In this document: in pieces, positions 1 through 5,527 of the stretch
Layout of the letters: every line of letters begins with the position of its first letter
Numbering within the stretch: the stretch's first letter is position 1
Source of the DNA: an uncultured delta proteobacterium
GTDB lineage: Bacteria > Desulfobacterota > Syntrophorhabdia > Syntrophorhabdales > Syntrophorhabdaceae
NCBI GenBank assembly: GCA_903872255.1
Contig: CAIQJW010000183.1
Coordinates: 1 to 5,527, forward strand
Length of the DNA stretch: 5,527 nucleotides
Direction: 5' to 3'
Translations under genes and position numbers: made by a program
The notes under the pieces: generated by a model
Seen by the model: the letters and a program-made list of their open reading frames with translations, nothing else
What the model was told of the DNA's origin: nothing
Database searches by the model: none

Positions 1-422
1 CCCTTCGGGTCGACAGACATGATCTCCCGAACGTACGTCAGGGAATTTTCGAAATTGCCCTTCCCCAATTCCGCAAAAGCCGCGCCCATGAGTGCATCGA
101 CGAGGATGTCAAACGCCTGTGACTTAAATCCTTCGGGTGATAAGCGGTATGCCCTGCGAAGCGCCGGTACAGCCTTGCCGTAGTCCTTCATATTGAGATA
201 CGTCCTGCCAAGATAAAGCTGGGCCTCATAATAATCAGGTTCTGCCGCAACCGCTTTCTGGAACAAAGGCAGGGCGGCATCGAATTTTCCCTGGTTAAAA
301 AAATTGAGGCCTGCATTGAAATCCGCCCTGACCTCGGGGCTTATCGAAACCCCGGCACAGGAAACAAGCATCATGACAGCCAATGCCGCCGCAATCCCGG
401 GCAAAAAACGTTTAACATTCAT
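1..422 (-). CDS. TPR-repeat lipoprotein (N-terminal part, runs off left edge)
   Basis: Reading leftward from the ATG at 422, the frame stays open to the window edge and gives 140 residues with no stop. The N-terminus is a lipoprotein signal: basic MNVKR, a hydrophobic stretch at residues 6-20, then the lipobox LVSC with Cys22. The mature part is made of tetratricopeptide-like helical pairs at about residues 33-66 (FNAGLNFFNQGKFDAAL, ending in the AAEP turn), 67-100 (YLGRTYLNMKDYGKAV) and a less regular third at about 105-139. TPR lipoproteins act as scaffolds for protein contacts at the envelope; no enzymatic role is visible and the partner is unknown. A GGAG at 433-436 lies 10 nt before the start. 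The gene follows the DUF1318 gene on the same strand, but 428 bp of repeats and two promoters lie between, so it is probably transcribed separately. TPR class and lipidation are clear; the specific function is not. Confidence 0.85.
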   Translation of the reverse strand, partial: MNVKRFLPGIAAALAVMMLVSCAGVSISPEVRADFNAGLNFFNQGKFDAALPLFQKAVAAEPDYYEAQLYLGRTYLNMKDYGKAVPALRRAYRLSPEGFKSQAFDILVDALMGAAFAELGKGNFENSLTYVREIMSVDPK

Positions 423-436
423 TGAGCTTCCACTCC

Positions 437-466
437 ATTATAATTTCGGTCGTCATTCCGGGTCAA
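437..466 (-). promoter_or_regulatory. Sigma70-type promoter, proximal copy, before TPR lipoprotein gene
   Basis: On the minus strand there is TTGACC (461-466) as -35, an 18-nt spacer, and a perfect TATAAT (437-442) as -10. The -35 box comes from the conserved GGTCAA of repeat unit A. The predicted transcript start, near 430, would leave only about 8 nt of leader and would exclude the GGAG at 433-436. If active, this promoter would therefore give a nearly leaderless message, which makes it less convincing than the distal copy. Confidence 0.45.
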
Positions 467-590
467 GAGACTGTGTCGCAATCCCTCACCGACCGTCCGG
501 CAACCTTCCTCCTCTTCGTCATCCCGGACTTGGAGACTGTGTCACAATTATAATTTCCTCGTCACTCCGGGTCAAGAGGTTATGTCGCAA
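451..590 (+). repeat. Three direct copies of a 31-nt intergenic repeat (units A, B, C)
   Basis: Unit A is at 451-481, B at 517-547 and C at 560-590. Each is 31 nt, begins CGTCA followed by a C-rich run and CCGG, and ends in a TGTCGCAA or TGTCACAA type sequence. A and C carry GGTCAAGAG where B carries ACTTGGAG. Together with flanking ATTATAATTT, A and C form a longer direct repeat of about 45 nt (437-481 and 547-590), differing by about five substitutions and one 1-nt gap. Spacing between units is irregular (35 and 12 nt). The units belong to the common class of dispersed intergenic repeats starting CGTCATTCC. A fourth, inverted copy lies at 811-841. Confidence 0.85.
547..575 (-). promoter_or_regulatory. 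Sigma70-type promoter, distal copy, before TPR lipoprotein gene
   Basis: On the minus strand TTGACC (570-575) and a perfect TATAAT (547-552) are separated by exactly 17 nt, 11 of 12 matches to the consensus hexamers with the ideal spacer. The -35 lies in repeat unit C and the -10 in the AT-rich junction between units B and C. A start near 540 would give a leader of roughly 118 nt that contains repeat unit A and the GGAG site before the TPR gene. This is the best promoter candidate in the window by sequence alone. Confidence 0.5.
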
Positions 591-636
591 ACATTTTCCG
601 CCGGAAACGTGCAAAGCACCGGAATAAACCACCGCC

Positions 637-755
637 CGTCATTCCCGCGAAAGCGGGAATCCAAGGTTTTTCTTTTTGAGCCCTTTGAAAACCTTAAAAC
701 CAGAAACAATAATAAAAACCAAACCTTGGATTCCGGATCAAGTCCGGAATGACGG
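637..755. repeat. REPIN-like pair of inverted palindromic hairpins
   Basis: Hairpin 1 (641-660) is a perfect 8-bp stem, ATTCCCGC / GCGGGAAT, closed by a GAAA tetraloop. Hairpin 2 (730-750) has an 8-bp stem, ATTCCGGA / TCCGGAAT, with a 5-nt TCAAG loop. The flanks are also inverted: CGTC before and CCAAGG after hairpin 1, CCTTGG before and GACG after hairpin 2. Two REP-type palindromes facing each other across a spacer of about 70 nt is the REPIN arrangement known from other bacteria. A third small stem, TATGCC / GGCATA with loop GGCA, follows at 765-780. Translating this type of repeat gives familiar false peptides such as WIPDQVRNDG. Confidence 0.8.
709..750 (-). terminator. Possible terminator-like hairpin after the DUF1318 gene
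   Basis: A leftward transcript leaving the DUF1318 gene meets hairpin 2 of the inverted pair (8-bp stem, 5-nt loop). CCAAGG follows, then a U-rich stretch from the complement of 709-722. The U-rich stretch starts about 6 nt after the stem rather than directly, so this is not a canonical intrinsic terminator. Hairpin 1 has the mirror arrangement on the plus strand (641-677). No other terminator candidate was seen between the two minus-strand genes. Confidence 0.25.
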
Positions 756-850
756 CGAGGGTTTTATGCCGGCAGGCATAGTATACCCGCTTTGGATGGT
801 GGGAAAGGAATTACGACACAGCCTCCAAGCCCGGGATGACGACGAGGTTT

Positions 851-1438
851 TTATTTTTTCTGCCATGCCCCTTGATCGTTCTGTATCCACCAGCCCGGCT
901 GGGATTTATCCCGCCAGCTGTTTGCAAATATCTTCTGGATCTTGGGCAGGGAATCGGTGCCCAGTTTGTTTGCCCTCGCGATCTCATTGTAAAGGGCGTT
1001 CCTGTTATTGTTTTCCTGGGTCATTACCCGGTTGAGGTCCGCCTTTTCCTTAAGGTTGAGGCTTCCAGTGTCACGTTGTTCCAGAAGGCCCATGTTGTTC
1101 TCGCCAACGGCCCCTTTGTCATAAAAATTCTTCAGCTGCGGATAGTTGTCCTTCATTGCCTGTTTGAGGCTGCGTATGGCAGGTGTGGAGACCTCCACGT
1201 TGATCTGGGCATATGCTTCTGCCGGCCCGATGATGTTCTTAATAGAATCGAGAAGATTGCTCTTCGTGTCATTCTTTTTTTCTTCGGGCTGCTTCTGGTC
1301 CTTGGTCCCGCGAACATCGTCCACGATCTCATCGGCTGCCTTTTGAATGGCCGCAGCCGGGAAATATATATTGACCGTAACACAGGCAGCAAACAGTATC
1401 ATGAAACTCAATGCAAGATGACGTAATTTTCTAACCAT
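851..1438 (-). CDS. DUF1318/YdbL-family lipoprotein, possible YnbE-YdbL fusion
   Basis: The frame gives 196 residues from an ATG at 1441, or 195 from the adjacent ATG at 1438. I prefer 1438 because the strong AAGGAGG (1444-1450) is 5 nt from it but only 2 nt from the other. Numbering here is from 1441. Residues 4-19 are a lipoprotein signal ending FAAC (Cys20), with no Asp at +2, suggesting outer-membrane sorting. Residues 20-45 contain VTVNIYFPAAAIQKAADEI. Residues 46-62 are a charged linker and 63-79 end in an AxA-like PAEAYAQ. Residues 88-196 resemble DUF1318/YdbL: GAVGENNMGLLE, a central NNNRNALYNEIARAN stretch, and a C-terminal PGWWIQ...GAWQKK end. E. coli YdbL is about 108 residues and modulates the YdbH-YnbE bridge. 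The gene follows the YdbH-like gene by 20 nt, so the two are very likely co-transcribed. Family assignment is good; the fusion reading is inference. Confidence 0.85.
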   Translation of the reverse strand: MVRKLRHLALSFMILFAACVTVNIYFPAAAIQKAADEIVDDVRGTKDQKQPEEKKNDTKSNLLDSIKNIIGPAEAYAQINVEVSTPAIRSLKQAMKDNYPQLKNFYDKGAVGENNMGLLEQRDTGSLNLKEKADLNRVMTQENNNRNALYNEIARANKLGTDSLPKIQKIFANSWRDKSQPGWWIQNDQGAWQKK

Positions 1439-1443
1439 CATAT

Positions 1444-1450
1444 CCTCCTT
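1444..1450 (-). promoter_or_regulatory. Strong Shine-Dalgarno for the DUF1318 lipoprotein gene
   Basis: AAGGAGG on the minus strand is followed by AT and then two consecutive ATG codons. The distance is 2 nt to the first (1441) and 5 nt to the second (1438), which favours the second as the true start. The site lies entirely within the short gap after the YdbH-like stop codon (1459-1461), so the DUF1318 gene has its own efficient ribosome entry within the operon. Confidence 0.8.
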
Positions 1451-1458
1451 GTAATGCC

Positions 1459-4137
1459 TTAATTGACCTTTATTGTCGGGCCCGAGCCTTCCTTGCTCTT
1501 ATGAAATACCCTGCCGATCCTCTCCTGCATGTCCTTGAAACTTACCATATTCTGAGGGTCCCTGTTAACGACATCGATCCCCCGTAAAAAAGCTCGACGT
1601 ATCAGGTATTCCTTGCCACCTTCAACGATCTTCCCCCTGATATTAAAGTTGTCATTCTCCAGCGTACACCTGATGCCGATCCTGCTGTAGGGATATTCCT
1701 TGAAAAACTTGTTGAGCCCGCTCTTCAGGACCGCCCCTACGCCACCCGTACCCGTGCCCAGTATCGATATGCTCTCGATGGCATCGACTGACACTTTTCG
1801 CGAAACACCCCCCGTTTTCACGGTATCCAGGTCAAAGACAAATCGGGACGGCTGCCCGTATTCGACCTCGAGGTCTTTCATGGAGCCTTCGATAATCCCT
1901 GTTATCTTGCCGATCTTTATCGTCTCGGTTATCTTGCCGAGATCTATGTTACTGAACACTATATCACCCCCTATCTTTCGCGAAGACGCAAAAAGATCTT
2001 TGGCGTACATATCGAGCACATCGATCCTGCCCCCGAATATATCGACGGACATCCCGCCTTCGGTCTTAAGTTCGCCCCCCTGGTAGGCGATCATCGGAAA
2101 ACGCGCCTTTACGGAACCCGGGAATGTAAGTCCGGTCAGATCGTCAAGGAGCCGGGGAAGATCTATGCCGCTTACAGATCCGGCAAAAGACAGCCGGGGT
2201 GATGAACCGAGGACGTCCAGTGCAATGAGGTCCCTGATACGCACGGCTCCGCCGTAAAAAGGAAGAGAGATCACGCCCGTCGCGGTTATGTCGCTGCCTG
2301 AGGCGATAACGGGTATTTTCAGCTCAGGCAGGGCGTATTCTCCTTTTCGGAACCCCGAGATCGTGATCCAGCCGAGACCCGGGCCTTCGCCTTTTGGGTC
2401 CACGGCTTTGTCCCCGTTCGCCGCAAGGTCAAAAGGAACATCCATTTCGAGGCCTTTGACATCAAGCGATATCGCCGGAAGCTTAAGCGAGGCCGCCGCG
2501 AGCCTTACCCTGCCGTGCGCCTTAAGCTTATTCTCAACAGATGCTATAGAAACGTCCGCGCTCAGGTTGCCATCTGCATCGATCCCCTTGAGCGACGGCG
2601 TAGTCTCGCCAAGATAATTCGAGAAAAAATCTGAAACGATCCTTTTTATGGCCATGTCCCGGGCATCGACGTGAAAGAACCAGCCATCACTGCCAAAATG
2701 ACCGTCATATGCGTACCGCCCGGTATTGAACAGGTTGCACGCTCCCTTAAACCGCGATCCGTCTTTGCTGTTCGTAAGAATGTCGGCATCCGTGGAGAAC
2801 CCCGCGCCATCCTTCGACAGGTCCTTATAATATTTGCCCCAGAGATATTCCCCCGAGGATATTCGTGACGATACCTTGAAAGATGCATCTTTTTCGCCGC
2901 TGGGGAGAGTAAAGTTCATGATGATAAGGCCGTTTATCCCCTGTGCCGCCTTTGAGCCGTCGGGCGATGCGAACCCACCCTTCTTGATGTCCATCGTAAT
3001 GTTCCCGGAAAGCAAGGGCGATCCGCCGGAAAGCGTCCCCGCCATACGTCCTTTAAGAGAACCCTGGCCCTGGATCGACCATTTTTTTGCCTCTTCCTGC
3101 GTCATCAGGGATTTTGCCATTGAAAAAAGACTCGAAAAGTTGAGATCCCTTGTCTCCAGCGATGCAGATATGGGCATCGATCCCTTCAGGCCAAGACGCG
3201 CCGCACCGTTTAATGACCCCACGCCGGGCATGACGATCCGGATATTTTCGAAGGCGAGGTTGCCGGTCCTTGTCTGGTAGCGCCCGTTTATCCCGATTGC
3301 GGACCCTTTAAGCACAGCCTTCCGGGCATCTGTCAGCAGTGTAAATTCTCCGATACCGATATCTGACCGTGAAATAATTATCTGATCTTTTTCGAACTGA
3401 ACGGGAACGGCCAATTTCAGGCCCTTCATACCGATCTTGCCTGCCGTGAATGCCTCAATATCCAGTTCGACAGTACCTTTTCCCAGCATATCGGGAAAAA
3501 TTCCGGTCAACTGAACCGTGCCTTTACATTTTCCTGTTGCGGACAATTCTGCCTTTCCCGGTTCGTTGATACCAACCAGACCGGAAAATGAAAGGGTTCC
3601 GCCATGCTCGGGCGAAAAATCCTTTACCGTAAGTTCGATCTTTTTCAGATTGATTTGCGTGCCCGATCTTTTGAACAGAAGCGTGAACTCACCGTTTTCC
3701 ATGGTGAGCAGTCGGACCGAAGGTATTTTTTTGATGAATGACAGATCGGTTTCGGTCTCCTTCTTATCACCCAGGCGTATGCGTATTCTTGCATCTTTAA
3801 GCAGGACCTTTTCGACATCACCCTTGAAGACACCTTTTGGCGTGGTGTCTACGGTCAGCCGGGAACTTGTGAAGATAAAATTTTTCCCGCGCGTATCGGC
3901 GAAAGTAAAGTTCCTTAGGTCGACCTTAAGAAACGGATGGAAGAAGAAAGATTCTGCATTGAGATCGTAACCAAGAAGAGGGGCGCTTATTATCGCAATC
4001 GATCGCAGGAGAAGCGGGGTCGTGGCGAGGACGGTAAGCCCTGCTGCACAAACAGCAATGAGGACAATAATCGTAAGAATGAACCTCTTATTCCTCAAAA
4101 GCTCCCCTGATCCCAGTATAGCAGAAAAGTGCTCCAA
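1459..4137 (-). CDS. AsmA-like intermembrane transport protein, YdbH type
   Basis: The 892-residue frame has one N-terminal membrane segment (about residues 19-44, after basic RNKR) and a long periplasmic part rich in alternating beta-strand sequence. This is the layout of AsmA-like proteins, which form elongated grooves carrying lipid across the periplasm. Residues 53-85 (LLGYDLNAESFFFHPF then KVDLRNFTF) resemble the AsmA-type N-terminal start. The C-terminal part, about 741-890, has a GIIEGSMKDLEVEYGQP stretch, DAIESISILGTG and EGGKEYLIRRAFLRGIDV. It occupies the position of the C-terminal domain in YdbH (Pfam 'dicarboxylate transport', a name that misleads about function). E. coli YdbH is about 880 residues and also sits directly before its lipoprotein/YdbL genes. 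The start is uncertain: no ATG exists near the N-terminus, an in-frame TGA lies at 4147-4149, and TTG at 4137 or TTG at 4098 (GGGGAG 3 nt upstream) could serve. The later start still precedes the membrane segment. YdbH assignment rests on architecture, length and neighbour rather than an alignment. Confidence 0.8.
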   Translation of the reverse strand: MEHFSAILGSGELLRNKRFILTIIVLIAVCAAGLTVLATTPLLLRSIAIISAPLLGYDLNAESFFFHPFLKVDLRNFTFADTRGKNFIFTSSRLTVDTTPKGVFKGDVEKVLLKDARIRIRLGDKKETETDLSFIKKIPSVRLLTMENGEFTLLFKRSGTQINLKKIELTVKDFSPEHGGTLSFSGLVGINEPGKAELSATGKCKGTVQLTGIFPDMLGKGTVELDIEAFTAGKIGMKGLKLAVPVQFEKDQIIISRSDIGIGEFTLLTDARKAVLKGSAIGINGRYQTRTGNLAFENIRIVMPGVGSLNGAARLGLKGSMPISASLETRDLNFSSLFSMAKSLMTQEEAKKWSIQGQGSLKGRMAGTLSGGSPLLSGNITMDIKKGGFASPDGSKAAQGINGLIIMNFTLPSGEKDASFKVSSRISSGEYLWGKYYKDLSKDGAGFSTDADILTNSKDGSRFKGACNLFNTGRYAYDGHFGSDGWFFHVDARDMAIKRIVSDFFSNYLGETTPSLKGIDADGNLSADVSIASVENKLKAHGRVRLAAASLKLPAISLDVKGLEMDVPFDLAANGDKAVDPKGEGPGLGWITISGFRKGEYALPELKIPVIASGSDITATGVISLPFYGGAVRIRDLIALDVLGSSPRLSFAGSVSGIDLPRLLDDLTGLTFPGSVKARFPMIAYQGGELKTEGGMSVDIFGGRIDVLDMYAKDLFASSRKIGGDIVFSNIDLGKITETIKIGKITGIIEGSMKDLEVEYGQPSRFVFDLDTVKTGGVSRKVSVDAIESISILGTGTGGVGAVLKSGLNKFFKEYPYSRIGIRCTLENDNFNIRGKIVEGGKEYLIRRAFLRGIDVVNRDPQNMVSFKDMQERIGRVFHKSKEGSGPTIKVN

Positions 4138-4203
4138 GTTCCAAGTTCAGCCCCTCCCCCGGGCTTGTGTTTCATTTGCATATTCGCTATTGTAGTAAAG
4201 GTT
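4138..4203. promoter_or_regulatory. Divergent spacer between YdbH-like operon and synthase-like gene
   Basis: These 66 bp separate two genes pointing away from each other, so promoters for both should lie here or within the opposite coding ends. On the minus strand GGAGGGG (4151-4157) is 13 nt before the TTG at 4137, and TACAAT (4189-4194) is a possible -10 without a recognisable -35. On the plus strand TTGTGT (4165-4170) and TATTGT (4188-4193) are 17 nt apart, but the match is weak. AAAGG at 4197-4201 is only 2 nt from the plus-strand ATG. No clear operator palindrome was found. Control elements are expected from position more than seen. Confidence 0.35.
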
Positions 4204-5527
4204 ATGTTTGGCGCGCTTATTTTTTCCCTGTTGGTCCTTGGTTTTTCCGGGATCGTCGCGCAGACGGTCCTTATCAGGGAAAGCCTCATCATCTATGGCG
4301 GGAATGAACTCTCTATCGGGATGATCATAGGTTCGTGGGTCATCTGGGAGGCCCTCGGAGCATATGCAGGAGGACGCCTGGCACTGAAGGGCGCGGGGAT
4401 CCAGCATTGTCTCATCGCGGCGAACATCCTGTTCATTCTTTTTTTTCCGGCAACCGTCATAGCGATACGAACACTTAAGATCATGATCGGGCTTCCGCCC
4501 GAGATGTCGCTCAGCATCACTTCCATCTTTGCATCATCGCTCGTGATATTTTTGCCGTGTGCTTTTATGCACGGTTTTTCCTTCACGGCATCATGTCTCA
4601 TTTATGAGAATGTTAACGCATCCGGCGGGACGAAAGCGGCGCGGGGCTATTTTTTTGAAATGGCCGGCACTGTCATCGGCGGCCTCGTCGTGAGCTATAT
4701 CCTTATAACACGCGTCCATTCGATCCGTATCGCCTGCCTGGTACTCGGTATTATGTCGCTCGCGTGTTTTGTCCTTAGCGTCACCGGTATCGGAGGGGAC
4801 CGGCCGCGAAGAGTCCCTGCCGCGGTAAGCCTTGTTTTGGGGGTGGCAGCTGTAATATGCACGGTCTTCGGCATTGACAACTTTATCGAGGCCCGGTCCA
4901 TCGATGCTCAGTGGCACGGCCGCGCCATCGTATCGTATGAGAACTCTGCCTATCAGAATATAGTCGTTACAAAAGAACAGGAACAATACACATTTTTCAC
5001 CGATGGAATCCCTGCTGCGACCCTGCCCACACCCGATATCGTCCGCGTTGAGGAGATCGTGCATATACCGGGCCTTGCCCACGGGTCACCCAAGGATGTC
5101 CTTATCATCCACGGCGGGTTGGGCGGCGTGATCAATGAAATGCTCAAATATCCGGTATTGCGCCATATTGATTACGTTGAGATAGATCCCGCCTACCTGG
5201 CGGCGATCGCGCATTTCCCGTCCCCAATCGTCCGGTCCGAACTTAACGATAAGCGGGTGAGCGTGCATTATAACGACGGGAGGCGCTTCGTAAAAGAAAC
5301 ACCGGGGCGATACGATATTGTCCTTTGCGGTATTCCGGCACCCCGTACACTCCAGGCGAACAGGTTCTTCACCTCGGAATTCTTCCATGAGATAAAGAAC
5401 ATACTTAAACCGGACGGGATCTTCGTATTTACCCTGCCCGGTTCCCTCGCTTACTACGACAGGGAACTTAAGGATATGAACGCATCGATGCTTCTCACCG
5501 CAGGGGCAGTTTTCAGGAATATCGCGA
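4204..5527 (+). CDS. Membrane-anchored spermidine-synthase-like protein (runs off right edge)
   Basis: The frame is open from ATG 4204 to the window end: 441 residues, C-terminus missing. About seven hydrophobic segments lie at residues 2-23, 36-56, 68-90, 104-128, 149-168, 174-195 and 206-224. A soluble domain follows from about 235. It has the spermidine synthase/methyltransferase Rossmann pattern: FFTDG near its start, DVLIIHGGLGG (298-308), YVEIDP (324-329), YNDGRRF (356-362), then YDIVLCGIPAP (370-380) and NRFFTSEFF (386-394). In true spermidine synthases the loop motif is GGGDGG and the catalytic Asp lies in a DSxDP motif. Here the loop is HGGLGG, and no Asp or Glu occurs between D371 and E392. 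Aminopropyl transfer is therefore unlikely, although nucleotide-type ligand binding may persist through E326 and D358. Such fused proteins are known in Deltaproteobacteria-like genomes with unknown role. The start is supported by the family-like LGFSGIVAQTVLIRE beginning, but the ribosome site is weak. Confidence 0.88.
   Translation, partial: MFGALIFSLLVLGFSGIVAQTVLIRESLIIYGGNELSIGMIIGSWVIWEALGAYAGGRLALKGAGIQHCLIAANILFILFFPATVIAIRTLKIMIGLPPEMSLSITSIFASSLVIFLPCAFMHGFSFTASCLIYENVNASGGTKAARGYFFEMAGTVIGGLVVSYILITRVHSIRIACLVLGIMSLACFVLSVTGIGGDRPRRVPAAVSLVLGVAAVICTVFGIDNFIEARSIDAQWHGRAIVSYENSAYQNIVVTKEQEQYTFFTDGIPAATLPTPDIVRVEEIVHIPGLAHGSPKDVLIIHGGLGGVINEMLKYPVLRHIDYVEIDPAYLAAIAHFPSPIVRSELNDKRVSVHYNDGRRFVKETPGRYDIVLCGIPAPRTLQANRFFTSEFFHEIKNILKPDGIFVFTLPGSLAYYDRELKDMNASMLLTAGAVFRNIA

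Larger units (their letters stand above)
511..847. repeat. 337-bp nested inverted-repeat element (MITE/REPIN-like)
   Basis: The outer arms 511-549 and 809-847 are inverted copies matching at 34 of 39 positions, each containing a full 31-nt repeat unit (B at 517-547 and inverted D at 811-841). A second pair of inverted arms sits inside at about 637-667 and 724-755. The right end stops 3 bp short of the DUF1318 stop codon. No transposase is encoded, so any mobility would have to be supplied from elsewhere. I could not identify an unambiguous target-site duplication. It could equally be a chance accumulation of independent repeat copies rather than one mobile unit. Confidence 0.6.

Noticed and set aside
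451..590. CRISPR array from three direct 31-nt repeats
   Set aside because: Copies are diverged, gaps are irregular (35 and 12 nt), a fourth copy is inverted and no cas gene is present.
304..627. Plus-strand open frame of 107 codons
   Set aside because: It overlaps the start of the TPR lipoprotein gene in antisense and then runs through intergenic repeats. It has no recognisable domain, and its C-terminal half is simply translated repeat sequence.
511..847. Insertion sequence
   Set aside because: No transposase coding region fits within the 337 bp; only a non-autonomous or REPIN-like element is supportable.
676..1035. Plus-strand open frame of 119 codons containing WIPDQVRNDG and MPAGIVY
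   Set aside because: These peptides are the usual false translation of CGTCATTCC-type repeats. The rest is antisense to the DUF1318 gene.
836..1426. Plus-strand open frame of 196 codons opposite the DUF1318 gene
   Set aside because: It is the same length as the true gene and fully antisense to it. The minus frame has a lipobox, a strong ribosome site and family motifs; this one has none.
4591..5388. Minus-strand open frames opposite the synthase-like gene
   Set aside because: They have no domain signature or plausible start. The plus frame is continuous, with membrane segments and a Rossmann signature.
4204..5527. Annotation as a working polyamine aminopropyltransferase (speE)
   Set aside because: The catalytic and loop acidic residues are absent and the protein carries a large membrane region not found in SpeE.

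Overview
The window holds four protein genes and one repeat-rich intergenic region. The DNA is moderately GC-rich. Three genes lie on the minus strand: a TPR lipoprotein cut by the left edge, a DUF1318/YdbL-type lipoprotein, and a large AsmA-like YdbH-type protein. A membrane-anchored spermidine-synthase-like gene runs rightward off the right edge. Two lipoprotein signals and an AsmA/YdbH-type envelope protein indicate a Gram-negative organism. Fused membrane/spermidine-synthase-like proteins and intergenic repeats of the 'CGTCATTCC...GGAATCC' type suggest a Desulfobacterota-like (old Deltaproteobacteria) or Nitrospirota-like lineage. That placement is an inference and is weak.

Layout, left to right. 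Positions 1-422 (minus) encode the N-terminal 140 residues of a TPR lipoprotein. Positions 423-850 carry no credible gene. They hold four copies of a 31-nt unit (three direct, one inverted), an inner pair of inverted hairpins resembling a REPIN, and two near-consensus sigma70-type promoters reading toward the TPR gene. Positions 851-1438 and 1459-4137 (minus) form a two-gene operon, with the large YdbH-like gene first and the DUF1318 lipoprotein second. A 66-bp divergent spacer (4138-4203) separates this operon from the plus-strand gene at 4204-5527.

The central operon is the most informative part. In Escherichia coli, ydbH-ynbE-ydbL encodes an inner-membrane-anchored AsmA-like protein, a small outer-membrane lipoprotein and a periplasmic chaperone-like protein, which together form an intermembrane lipid-transport bridge. 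Here only two genes are present. The second has a lipoprotein N-terminus with a short beta-like segment, reminiscent of YnbE, followed by a YdbL/DUF1318 domain. The two E. coli partners may therefore be joined in one polypeptide. The right-hand gene keeps the spermidine synthase fold signature but lacks the catalytic acidic residues, so polyamine synthesis is unlikely.
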